Assembly (NCBI GenBank): GCA_964304625.1
Contig: OZ199838.1
Span: 7,006,001-7,070,000 of the forward strand
Length of the DNA stretch: 64,000 nucleotides
Reading direction: 5' to 3'
Source of the DNA: Kudoa neothunni
Taxonomy: Eukaryota; Cnidaria
In this document: positions 48,101 to 59,516 of the stretch, one piece after another
How the letters are laid out: every line of letters starts with the position of its first letter
Numbering within the stretch: the first letter of the stretch is position 1
Program-made: the position numbers and the translations under genes
Notes under the pieces: model-generated
What the model was told of the DNA's origin: nothing
The model's database searches: none
What the model saw: only the letters and a program-made list of their open reading frames with translations

Positions 48101-51100
48101 TTCTAGAATGATAATAATTTTTTATCCATGAATAAGTTAATTCAGTATTTCATGATAAAAATGTAATTTGTCTAAACTAAAATGAAAGATGACTTAAAAT
48201 TATCTAAATTTCTAATTATTAATCTTTTCCGAGTTAAGACAGCGAGTGAAATAGGACTCGGAGTGATTTCGATAATTTTGACCGTTCGGAAATGAATTTA
48301 TTGGGTTCATTTATAGTTGCTTTAAACAGATCTTTTTGATTGGAGGTTTTTGTTCATGACATTTTACTTTAATGGATAGAAACATTCTTTAAATGGATTT
48401 GAAAACGGACTGTATGGTGTTAAGAACAAGAGTTTGTGGCCACTTTCTTCAGTTTACCACTTGATCAAATCGGTTTTGTGGAGCCGTACATCATCCATTA
48501 TTAGAAGTGAATTTTAAATATCATGGACGTTGAGGCCAAACAATAATTTCTTCTTGAATAATGAGAAAATATCTGGGTTGGCTGATCGGTTCTCCAGATG
48601 GGAAGGCCAAAATTTTTAGACGATATCGTTGCAATCAAGGTTACATTTATTGCCGAATAATTTTGAGCATAAGGTTTGTTTTTATCTCAATGCATGATCT
48701 CCCCAATGATTTTCTCATTGGTAAAGAAAACCCAGATTCATCAATCTAAGTGATGATGGGGTTTACAATGAAGATCAAATGTAACATAACTATAAAATAT
48801 AAATAAAATTCCAACTGGATTTATAGTCATCTTTTTCTTTTTAATGTCACTTACGGAGAATTTTCTGTCATTAGAACAAGTGATATTTTTCAATAAAATA
48901 TTAAATATCTAGTTCATTAACAAATCATATATGATTACAAATTTATTTAATTTGGTCTAAACCAGTGTTTTCCAACGTGGGGCGTATACCCACCCATTAC
49001 CCATCATCCAGTATATAAAGAAATTAAGTTTATTGCTAATATTTTGAATTGAATTTATCATGTGAATATAACATACTGTTTCAATTATGCCAATGATATT
49101 TATCTTTTTAAAAAGAACTTTTGATAATTGAAACTTATTTCCATATTTTGAGTGGAACCATTCTTCCTGTAAATAGCTCTCAAATCTGGAATTACTTACC
49201 TCTTTTTTAATTCTCAATATTTTATGTTTCAAATGTCTCCTACAGGATTCTATTGTATTCGAATGCATACCGTTATATCAGAAGCCTAATGAATGATTAA
49301 CAATAATATGATTGTAATTGGATTCATTCAATTTTGGATGGTCCTTCCATTCGCTTCCGTAGATCTTAGTACCGTTGATGACTTCCTTTTGAAATGTAGG
49401 AAGTAATGTTTCCTTATTTCATCTTTTACCATAGAGTATCTGATCACGTTAAGTTGTCTTTTTCCGTTGCTATCAACAGAAGACAGGTGTTGGCAAAAGA
49501 CCCACAGACCGTCGATCCCATCATCGCATTTTTCCTGATACAAAGAAAGGGCTAATTAGTTTTTTGAAATTAAGATTGAAAACATTTGTGCACATGCCCT
49601 CCTTGAATATTTCTTTATTATTAGGTAGATATTCATTAATATAGCTATTTAACTAAAAAGTGACCTAGTTAAACTTTTCACATGTTATACTGGACACAGC
49701 GGCGGTGTGAGACAAAAGTTCCTCATTTACAGAGCACTTCCATTTATCTCCCTTAAGACGTCGGCCCCTGTTACTTTTTCGTTTCCCGTGAAGTAAGCTT
49801 TCGTCGATTTTAACTACAACTTTTTCACCCCAAATAGTTTCCTATCCTTAACCCTTTCATGCGAAATGTCCACCCTAGTACCAACAAAATTAAACATCCC
49901 ATAAAAATGCACGTTAAATTTATTTAGATAATTTATTGAATTATAGAATTTTATAAAAGTTAATTGTTTGTTTTCAGTAATGGTCGATTATGTAAACTAA
50001 GAGATCTAGCATTTATAGTAAGTTTAATAGTAATCCTTACATAAAATCAACAAGGAATACAAGAAATTCACATTTATACACATGCAGCCAATTTTTTCCT
50101 ATCAAAAAAAAATTAAAATTACGAAACGTTAAAACGTTGTTTAATGCGCTATATTTCATAAGATATATAGCAACCTATCAAAAGATAATGACTGCTCAAC
50201 ACGTGGGTACTAGGATGGACATTTGACATTCGTGGATCTCCGGATTTCTAATACATGGATCACGATTTGGTTTTTAAATGTTCAACAGAGGGAAATACGA
50301 CAACTAAAATTGTGGTAATTTCTGATGCCGATATTTCTGATCCAGAAGAATACGTTTAAGATTTTGGAACACAGAATCTCGAACGAAGGGTGCTTGAAGC
50401 GTACACCGAAAATAATCAAGATTCAGACTGTTCTGATGAGGAAGTTGTACCAACCTTTAAGTGGAATGTAAGTGAAACCTTTGCAAATATGCCAAATAAT
50501 TCGGAGACTGTAGATATTGTTTTTAGTGAAGTTACCGATAGATTATATCAACTTCTTTTTCAATGAAGATCTGATTCTGTTAATTATTGAACAAACAAAT
50601 TTATATTCGGTTCAGCAAAATTCTAGTTTTCAAGTTGGTAAAGAAGATAAAAAGTTGATAGGAACGTTGATTATCATGGGAGTTGTTAAAATACCGAGAT
50701 ATCGTTGCTATTGGTCTAAAACTCTAAATTACCTACCTGTTTCTGAGTTTATGTCGAGAACCCACTTCGAAGGTATTTCAAAATATTTACACTTCACTGA
50801 TAATTCAAAAATTATCACAAGTCCGAATTCTTCAGAATATGATAAATTTGCAAAGATTCGACCGGTTTTGGATTCGATTAGAACAAATTGTTTGAAAGTT
50901 GAATGTGGACGAAAGAATTCAATTGACAAACAAATTATTCCATTCAAAGGTGGGTGTAAAGCGAAACAATATGCTCCGAATAAACCGACGAAATGGGGAT
51001 TTTAAATGTTCGTGAGGTGTGGAGTTAAGGGACTAGTGCAGGATTTTTATCTGATGATGCGAAAAAACCTGATGTGGTTAAAGTTGTGCGAGAGTTTTCC

Positions 51101-54100
51101 CTTGTCCAAAACATATTTTGTCAACTTCGACAACTGGTTTACATCCATTCCCTTTCAAATTTTATTAAAAAAAGGAGCATTTACTCGGGGGAACCATTCG
51201 CAAGAATAGAGCAAAGGGATGTCCATTACAGAATCAGACTGATTTGAAAACTCAGGGGCATTCGAGAGTGTGCACGACTCTAATAATAATATTTCCATAA
51301 AGCGTTGGTTTGATGGATCTGTTGTAACTCTCTCATCTACCCATTCTTCAAACCAACCGATTAAAATGGCGAAAAGATTTGACCGCTCCAAAAAATCATG
51401 ATTGACATTCCGTGTCCTGCAGATGTAGACGAATATAACCAAAATATGGGAGAAGTGGACCTTTCAGATATGTTGATGTCGCTCTACATAACGAAACATA
51501 AATGTAAGAAATATAACATGCGAATTTTCTTCTGCACCCTCAGTACATGTATTATAAATGCGTGATTATTACACACACGAAAATGAAATATTCAAAAAAT
51601 TTCTAAGAGAGATAGACTGGACTTGATGAATTTTTCATTGAAAATAAGCGAAAGTCTTCGTTATTACCAAATAGCAAGTGCTCCCAAAAAACGTGGTAGA
51701 CCGTCTCTTAATAATTCTTTGGAAAAAATTGATGGTAAATATGAAAGATCTAAAATAAGAAAACATCCTCTCAGTAATCATATTCAACTGTATAACGTAG
51801 GGAATTTTCCTGAAATAGAGTCAATTAAATCCAGATGTAAAATATGCCAACGAAAAACTCAATTTAAATGCATTAAATGTTATTCCTTTTGTTGTATTGT
51901 GAAAGATAGAAACAGTTTTTTAAATTATCGTAGTCTAAATATCTAAGAAATTTTCAAATTTAGTTTGCTTGTTTTTGTGCACAATTCAATGCGCGAAATC
52001 GTTGTTTTACCACCGATACCAAATGTCCACCTCAGTACCCAGATTAAAAACAGCTAAAATTATATGTCGAATTTGTTTTTATCACAATAAAATCGTTAAA
52101 TATAGAATATTGAGTGCTTGTAATATATTTAAAAAAATCGTGAAATGAAATAAAAAATTTGAGTACGAAAGGGTTAAAGGCTCTCGAGAAAATGAATCGT
52201 ATGTTTTTAAACCAATTTATCCCGTAATTTTTAATATATGTACCAACGAGCAAGTGGATTCTATTGTATTATTCATATACCAATAATGAATTATCTTCAT
52301 TATCTATTTTATAATTATTTTGGATTTTTTTGTCAAACCTTTGGGGGAAATATCTTAAAGAGGTGGGACTGTGGTCTTACATCTTACCGATTGAAAAAAT
52401 AAGGAGCCTAATTTGTTTATTATTTTTTGTATGCGTAAATAGTCTGATATTTATTACTGTCAACAGAAAAATAGTTTTCAGTAATAATGTATTCTTTCAT
52501 ATTGTTTCCTCTTGTGACATCTGCGATTTTTACATCTCGTGGATATCCTCCAGCTTATCATTTGAATTGATCATTCTCAATGAGCGCGTTGATTTATCAT
52601 CATATCGTAAAATGAGATTAATAAAATTGAGTATGTCCCTTGAGAGAGAAAGTTTCTGACAAAAGCACAGTTTAAATAAGGGATTTATATACTAGGTCCA
52701 CTTAAATGACAACACTGTTCCATTGCAGCCCAAAAGCGATAAACACGGCAAAAGATGCTGTAATTCTCACCTCGAAATCAAACCGTGGTCCGTATATACC
52801 ACGTGTTCGAAACAATATTTATTTGTAAAATACAACATTTTTTTCATAAATAAATCTGAAAAACATTGAAAATGAACTTATTATCGATTCAACGTATTCG
52901 GCTTCATCTAAAGGTCAGGTTTAGCATTATGTTGTGTACCTTAATTATAATTTAGTTTTTCCGAAAATACCTGATTAAAATTCGGATTTTGACACAGAGA
53001 CATCAATAATATCATCAAACTCATCTGAGGAATCCAAAGATTTAGCGGTATCATTAAATGAAGAAATATCAAATAAGGACCCTCAAAATCTAAGTCACTA
53101 TTAGTATATTCGATTTCTCGAGAATCACTTGAGTGTTCAGTAGATATAACCTTACGAATATGGTTATATTAAAATCTGAATTAAATTTTCCCTTTTCCAT
53201 ATCGGAGTCCGTCCGGTTTGGTAACGGATTAAACGAATAATTTTTATTTTTAAATACTGCTATACTTTGTACTTAATAGGATACAACAAAAATTGAGATT
53301 TGTCAAATAATTTATTATTATTTTTACATTTAATGTGTTTCTCAATACATTATATCTGAATTAGGATGTTAAAAAGTTTATATGATAATTGCGTTTATTT
53401 CGAGATAGCCGCTTTTTGATAAATTGGTTATGTTGCGTGATGATACTTAATGCATATCATGGCATAGTAAATGATTTTTGAGTTTTCTAAAATCATTCAG
53501 TAAATCGTTAGTTATTGTCAAAGTAACAAATTAAGTTGTTTTTTTTAATGGTTGAAATTTTAAATTCCATTAATAAAGTAATTGAGAATTATTCTGTGAA
53601 GTTTTTAAATTGATACCGAATAGTACATTTTCTTTTATAAATTTAGCGTTTAATTAACCCAAAATTGAGTGAACTATTGTTATTAAATTTCTGGATAATT
53701 CTGTGAATACTTCAAATATTTTCAGGATGAATACAACCTATGACTAATTTTTAGATAATAAAGTGGGTGTTATCTATGATGATATGAACTCGTTTTGGAT
53801 TTCTGATGGATTGAAATAACTAATTTTATTTTGTTTAAATTGATAGATAGACTATATTATTATTTACATAAAAAGTTGAGTTATCTAACTAAATAGTAAT
53901 TAAAAATATATCAAAACGGATGATAAATTAATCCAAATGACATTATGAGTTGGATATGAGACAAGATTGATTATTAAATGTATTAAGTATAATTTTGAAT
54001 CTTATTAGTAGAAAAACAAGTAACTTTCCGAAACATTCACTTATGTTATCCAAAAAATTTATTATTATTAAATTTTTATTTATACAATAAACTATAAAGT

Positions 54101-54724
54101 TAAATTATTAATTAATTAATTAAAAACGTAGAACTATATCCTATGATATTATTGACTTTGCCAAACTTAAAAATGTATAGTTATTTCAATAGTTGTCGGT
54201 GTTGGTTTAATATATATATATATATATTCATTTGTTTAATAATATTTTAGAATTTAGAAAATATTGGTCAGAACTCTACAAGATGGAAGAATCTTCGAAA
54301 TATAAAATATCAGCACATTCTCTCAAATTTTGTTCAGTCAATGGATGCTTGTTTAATGATGATGGTTGTTCTTGAGTGTTTTCAAAAGAGTATCTCTGTT
54401 TTGTGCATTCATGATTCATTCGGTACACATCCAGTTGATGTTAACAAACTCAATATGGTAATACATAGCTTTTTTGTTTGTATCAAGTTTATTTTTAGAT
54501 TGGTAGATCGTGTTTTAGTAGATTTTACAGTGAAGATCATCTTTATAATTTATGGGATCAACTCAACTCTCAACTTCAAACTAATGATTCACCATTGAAT
54601 TCGATAGAACCGTTCAAATGTGTTGGTAATCATCCTCATTTAACAAGAAACTAATTAATTTTACTCTTAAGGTGATTTCAATGTAAATGTTGTCAGAGAT
54701 AAAGCCGAAAATATGTTCAAATAA
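42133..54724 (+). CDS. POLRMT: Single-subunit T7-type (mitochondrial) RNA polymerase
   Basis: Exons: 42133-42156 (tentative start), 42203-42370, 42415-42660, 42704-42959, 43017-43172, 43326-43549, 43598-43756, 43802-44264, 45602-46124, 46181-46245, 47448-47854, 54251-54457, 54499-54625, 54672-54724. All phases agree; 1025 residues. Family marks: PMLVPPKPF with GGYLTN, MDFRGRFYP, motif A (PIYIDATCSSFQHVAAL, catalytic Asp near 720), motif B (DRKLSKLCLITFLYG), a NFVQSMDA block, motif C (CIHDSFGTHP) and a short C-terminal GDFNVNVV block. Residues needed for catalysis are present. Most likely the nuclear gene for mitochondrial transcription. Motif A differs from usual POLRMT (DGSCNGLQHYAAL), so descent from a linear mitochondrial-plasmid polymerase is an alternative. 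The 6.4-kb intron 47855-54250 holds transposons. Confidence 0.85.
49100..49847 (-). pseudogene. Merlin/ISXO2-like transposase remnant
   Basis: Minus-strand pieces resemble DDE transposases of the IS1016/Merlin group: KVVVKIDESLLHGKRKSNRG with GRRLKGDKW (about 49745-49840), then YNHIIVNHSLGF, and HSNTIESCRRHLK with RFESYLQEEW nearer 49150-49265. Stops and frame shifts lie between them. The piggyBac copy at 49852 inserted directly upstream of the first block, so the N-terminal part should lie beyond 52177. Located inside an intron of the polymerase gene. Confidence 0.7.
49852..52173 (+). mobile_element. PiggyBac element 2, TTAA-flanked
   Basis: TTAA at 49848-49851 and 52174-52177; termini CCCTTTCATGC and ...GTACGAAAGGG. 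Both subterminal regions contain AAATGTCCACC (49868 and about 52020, the latter followed by a CAGTACC/TAGTACC box), indicating repeated transposase-binding sequence. Size 2,322 bp. It encodes a lightly decayed transposase in the plus orientation, within the polymerase intron and within the older Merlin remnant. Confidence 0.85.
50255..51946 (+). pseudogene. PiggyBac transposase, few disabling changes
   Basis: An acidic N-terminus from ATG 50255 is followed by LIIMGVVKIPRYRCYWS, SIDKQIIPFKGGCKAKQY, PTKWGF, FVRCGVKGLVQDF, FVNFDNWFTSIPF, RWFDGSVVTLSSTHSS, DEYNQNMGEVDLSDML and a C-terminal cysteine-rich finger (SRCKICQRKTQFKCIKC), the full order of a piggyBac enzyme. Disabling changes include a stop near 50358, a TAA at 51003-51005 where neighbours predict lysine, frame shifts near 51205-51290 and 51390, and a stop near 51564. 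Decay is limited, so the insertion is fairly recent. Confidence 0.85.
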
Positions 54725-54758
54725 TAACATGACAACAATACTAGACAAAATATACATA

Positions 54759-56408
54759 TTAATTAATTTTTTTACGATTCATTATTGATAATTGCTGTAA
54801 ATTGGAAAGCATTTGATTTCTATCATAAAGCACGATCTCATCGGTTTCTTTATCAAACTGCTGCGTTTGGGATTTATTTATATTGAAGCTGCTACTATTT
54901 CTGCCGTTATATGGATTTCTTCCATTTAATGAGAGCCTAAAATTTGTGTTAAAATATGCCAAAATTCAACCTCAATTAAAATACGTGGAGTTATTGTGAT
55001 GTTTTATTTGGTTTTTGGGGTTGAATAGAGAAAATTTGTTTGAATTTGGATCATCCGAAATAAAATTTAGTATTTTTTGAGTGGCTGAACCATATATGGT
55101 GTCTGCTCGCTTTTTTGCCGTGTAATGTTGGTGCAGAACTATCAAGCTCGCCATTGTAATACTCAAAACAAGCAGTGTAACTCCTAATGCTGTCCATACG
55201 TTAAATTCACAATATTTATTCTCTTTTTTTAGGGGGTTATTAAAAAAGTAAGGCCAGTAACATTGACATCTCATTTCGGTGTTATCTCCCAACACACACT
55301 GGCCTCTATTTCTACATAATTTTTCGCAGCTTTGTTTACTACTATCAAAGTTGATGGAATTTAACCCTTTCTGCAAGTCATCTTAATGTAAATAGTAACA
55401 AAAATTAGTTATTATTGTAAAATAAACTTGAATTGTTTGCCGGAATAAATCTAACCAATGGTTTCGGTTGGTGCACTAAAAGTAGTCTCCTTTTTTTGTG
55501 TACTTCTTATTAATTCATTAACACGCGATATATTTACCTAAAGAATATACCTTTGTAGGTGATATTATCTGGCTGTACCAACTTAAAACAGCTGTTATTC
55601 GACACATTTGACCGAGTTAGGTAGTTTGTATGGAGCAGTACTTTATCAGAATAGTTATGACACCATTTGTGTATTGTGTTCTTAGCAACTGGGCACGGTT
55701 TTACTGATTTTTCTCCATTGGCATTCGCATCGCATACCATTCGATCTACATGTTGTTCATTCGATGAAATAAACGCAAGCCATACTTTTATAACAAAAAT
55801 AATTTTTAATAAATATGCTGCATTGTTGATAAGTTTTAGGGATTGTGTGGAGGAGCTGGTGCATTTTATTAAGGGTGTCGGTGTGAATAGCCATTTCCAA
55901 ACGAATTTTGTTGAAACCTAAGAAGTTAGTTATTTGATTGTCTATTTGGGAGCATTCATGCAGTCCCTTTGTCATTTCACATCTAGGAATATTTGTTAAA
56001 TCGCTGAAGCTGTTATATAATTAACTTGTTCTTATTATTCCATTTGATGTATACTTTGTATGTTTCGTCTCTATTTTTAAGGGTCACATTCTGATGAACC
56101 TTCCGCGGGTGAGCATTCTCAGTCAGTTTGTAACATACTTTCCCAAGTGATACAAACAGTTTGCAATGGTTATCTTTGCAGCAATACTTTTTACAATTTT
56201 CCAAGATATGACCGTTGGTAGTGTTGCCAACAGAGACCATGTACTCAAGTTTATAATCATCCATCAGCCTGGATGCCTTAATTTCTATTTTTTGGTATGT
56301 TTGGTTGTTGCATTCGTCATGAGATATTCTGAATGTAAAACCCATTTGAATCACGCCAAAGGTAACCCATATATAGTAGTAGTAGTAGTATATGGGAATA
56401 GACAACAT
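54759..56408 (-). CDS. One-pass membrane protein with frizzled-type CRD and EGF domain
   Basis: Exons 56026-56408 (ATG), 55786-55982, 55551-55745, 54985-55381, 54759-54936; all phases agree; 449 residues. N-terminus: a hydrophobic stretch after six tyrosines (likely signal peptide), then a cysteine cluster NCKKYCCKDNHCKLF resembling a MANSC-type module. Residues about 128-250 follow the frizzled cysteine-rich pattern: CEMTKGLHEC, NFLGF, a QQC/YFC pair, KPCP and KWC; one of the ten usual cysteines is not seen. About 278-318 is an EGF-like domain with six cysteines (CEKLCRNRGQC, RCQC, KYC). About 322-345 is a transmembrane segment (WTALGVTLLVLSITMASLIV). The tail is about 100 residues, rich in Asn and Ser, with no kinase domain. 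Likely a cell-surface receptor or co-receptor, possibly Wnt-binding; the family is not identified. Its stop lies 34 bp from the polymerase stop. Confidence 0.75.
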
Positions 56409-56906
56409 AGCTCACTTTTGCAATTCCTGCTAGTCTCACTTGTTCACTCACCAAGTGTCAGAAGTAATTCAGTAATGTTGGTGCCTTGAAGCATCCGTAA
56501 TTCACTCGAGATTGCTATGGAAACATGGTGCTATAAATATTTCTATTCTCGCCTTCACACGTCCAGGGTTGTATGATAAACAAGAGTTGTGAGTGATTCA
56601 ATTTTGTATTACATGAGTAAACATCAGGTATTTACTGTTAAGATTACTTTGAAAACAACCATTTGGTTCAAACTAGGATGGTTAGTTGTAAAAACTACTG
56701 AATATTTAATTTGGGATGAATAGACTAAAATGCGTTCGGCCAACAGTTCCACGAACTTTTTATTAATGGCAAAATATTGATAAACAGGTTTACAATAGAT
56801 GTATATTTTTTTAAATAAATTGAGTTAAAAAAGTTTAGACTTCAATCCTACGGCGAAAACTTCGTAGATAATAACGTATGTGCAAACAACCAAAGTATTT
56901 TGTTAA

Positions 56907-57329
56907 CCCATTGAACCCCAATGTTGCCAAATGGCAACATTTTAATTTTGTGAGTGTTTTAACCATTTAATTACATTTTTTAAATATATCTTTATTATAA
57001 TAATATAGTTAATGTTAATTTGATTTTATATAAATTAATTATAAAAATTTGTATGCTTTATAAGAGCAATACAATTGAATGTCTAACTCTATGGCAAGTA
57101 TAAAAAAGGTTAAAAGTGTCCTGCAATTGAAATTGGAATTTTGAGGTTTCAATAAAATTAAAACATATGCACATATAGTCTTAAATAATTTTATTCTAAA
57201 AATGAATCTGATAAGAAAATATGTTTTGATATGTATATTACAGGGACAGATTAATCCATGTTGCCATTTGGCAACATTGGGCCAGCTGGTATAGCAAGCG
57301 TTGTCGCACGGCAACGTTCGGCCCTCGAT
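56907..57329. mobile_element. PiggyBac-type MITE with hairpin-forming ends
   Basis: Preceded by TTAA (56903-56906) and followed by TTAA near 57330. The left end CCCATTGAACCCCAATGTTG leads into the palindrome TGTTGCCAAATGGCAACA. The right side has the matching ATGTTGCCATTTGGCAACAT and a second copy with GTTGTCGCACGGCAAC. No ORF of its own. The right terminus is diverged, so that boundary is approximate. Confidence 0.5.
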
Positions 57330-57656
57330 TTAAATGTGTTTATATTCTTTAGAATGGATTCTGACTAGACCGGAGAAAGGAATAAACAGAGAAGACTCTT
57401 AAAAAATCATATTATTACCAGGTGGACACAAATCAGACGTTGGACTGGAATCGGATTCCATTTTGTATAGTTAATATGATGATATTGTATCCGAATACAG
57501 TTCTAGTGATGAGAAGGAAGATGACTACCGTTTAAATTAAACAATGAACACGAAAAATTTAATAAACACCTGATATTTTTGAACAAGCTGAAGATATTAT
57601 ATTTGAACGTTTCACTTATTTCAACCGATTCTTCAATGATAGATTATTTAAACATA

Positions 57657-59516
57657 CAGCCGTGTCTCGATACTGCGAAATATTTTGGGACCGGAGAAAA
57701 ATTATGCCAAATCGAGTCATCTGCGCACGTACAGTAATTTATAATTTAATATTTATTACAAAATAAATTACCAATTTTATGGGTTTTTGTTCTATTACTA
57801 ATAATTTCATGTACAGAGTCCATAAATGGACGCAGAGAAAACAAGGTTTTAGGACTATCGATGATAAACGCTTTTCTTGATGTATTAATTGCACTTTTTA
57901 ATTGAGTTGTTGTGACGAATTCATCTTTATGTTCAAAATCAGGATCTTCACTACACACGGTGACTTTACACTGCTCATCCTCATCTGGATGTAAGATTTC
58001 ATTTTCTTCCGACAGAATGATTTCATCAACGTTGTTATCTATAAATATAATTTTTAAAATTCTTCTATGTTACCATCTAATGTTATTTCATCCTCGCATT
58101 CCATTAAAATTTTCTTATCTTAATTTTCCAATAGAAATAATCGATAATATACTTTTGAAAATAGGCGACTTATTAAAACAATTACCAATAGTTGATACCG
58201 TAACCATTTCCCAAGCCAATTTTAGAGTATTTAAACAATCGAGCACAGTTTATTTAAATCTATCTTGGTCATCCTCTTCAAATATAACATCTTGGCATAA
58301 TAGTTTTCTATAATTTGATTTTAAACTATGAATTATTCCCAGATCCACTGGTTGCACCACACTGGTAGTGTTTTTCGGCAGAAATAGAAGCTCGATGTTT
58401 TCCAAATTATCGATCGATTTTGGATGAGATAGGCACCGATCCAATAAAATTAAAATCTTTCTGTTTTTTTAATGAAACCATGGTTCATCTCTTTGAGGAT
58501 CTGAAAATATATGCCTGAGGACATCCAGCCATTCGCTTGAGAATGATATTCAACTGGAAACTCTTTAATTCCCTTAAAACGGCGAGGTTTCTTAAATTTT
58601 CCTATTACATGTAATGGAAATTTTTCTCTTGTCATTGAGGCAGCGACCAAAACCGTAACACGCTTTTTGGATTGTTTTACACCTTTTACATTTTGTTCAT
58701 TTTTAGTAATGTATGTACGTTGTATCAACTGTTCGTAATAAAGACCAGTCTCATCCAAATTTAACATTTTTTTCCGGGCTGTATCTTGACGAAATCTCGG
58801 ACGACTTGCCCATCTATTCATAAATGCATTTAAAGTCGGCACTTCCAGCTTCTCCGCGTAATTTAGAACTTTTCAGAATATAACGCATCCTGAAATTATT
58901 AAACCATCCCCTGCTTCCATTAAAATTGTTGATTCCAATATCTTTGACAATAATAGAATCTTTTTCGATAATTATTAACCCACATAATAGTTTATTTTTA
59001 TCTCGCATTGAAACTATCCAGTTGTAAAGGTTATATTCAAGATCTTCATATTTTGGGGGTTTAGATCTTTTCCTAGATATTAAAATACTTGAATTTGTAA
59101 TTTCACCTTGTTTTGACAAGATTATATCTTGAGTAGAATGACCTATTTTAAATTACCGAAAAATATTTAAGTTAGGCTCACTTGGTAAACCAAAATGTTT
59201 TACAGTCATAGATTTAGCACCAGCTATAGACTTAAGAGAATTAGAGTAATCAATTATTTTAATTTTATCTTCTATAGTTCTTTGATAGTTTATCATGTTT
59301 ACGATACTGCAACCAATGGATTAAAGAGATTAAAATGTGGAAAATGAGTTACACAAGGTTTTTCCTATTTTGTTGTATATCCGCCTGTTCAAAATAATAA
59401 TTACTTTTCATAATAATCCAATTAAGCATATCAAATATGATTTAATTGTTTAATTTTGTTAATCAAAATGTATAATGTTAATTTTTCTTAAATTACGCAG
59501 TATCGAGTCATGACCG
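57657..59516 (-). mobile_element. Tigger/pogo element
   Basis: Inverted ends: CAGCCGTGTCTCGATACTGC on the left (TA before it) and the complement of CGGTCATGACTCGATACTGC on the right, where the flanking TA is lost. 1.86 kb, with a broken transposase on the minus strand. Confidence 0.75.
58250..59119 (-). pseudogene. Tigger (DDE_1 / CENP-B-like) transposase, broken
   Basis: The N-terminal DNA-binding region (YEDLEYNLYNWIVSMRDKN, GWFNNFRMRY, GEAGSADFK) lies in one frame, the first catalytic block (MLNLDETGLYYEQL, KKRVTVLVAASMT) in another, and DRCLSHPKS with LLFLPKNTTSVVQPVDLGII (second and third acidic positions) in a third. At least two frame changes and stops separate these. The likely partner exon of CENP-B-type tail is not visible. 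Confidence 0.8.

Noticed and set aside
48561-48749. 62-codon ORF in the polymerase intron
   Set aside because: No recognisable domain; next to transposon remains and not needed by the splice phases of the polymerase.
48963-49010. CAGTGTTTTCCAACGTGGGG, resembling a hAT terminus
   Set aside because: No matching inverted end or 8-bp duplication found nearby, so not called as an element.
52740-53100. Acidic/serine-rich and cysteine-containing short frames right of piggyBac 2
   Set aside because: Could be a transposase tail or chance; no block order or ends to support a call.
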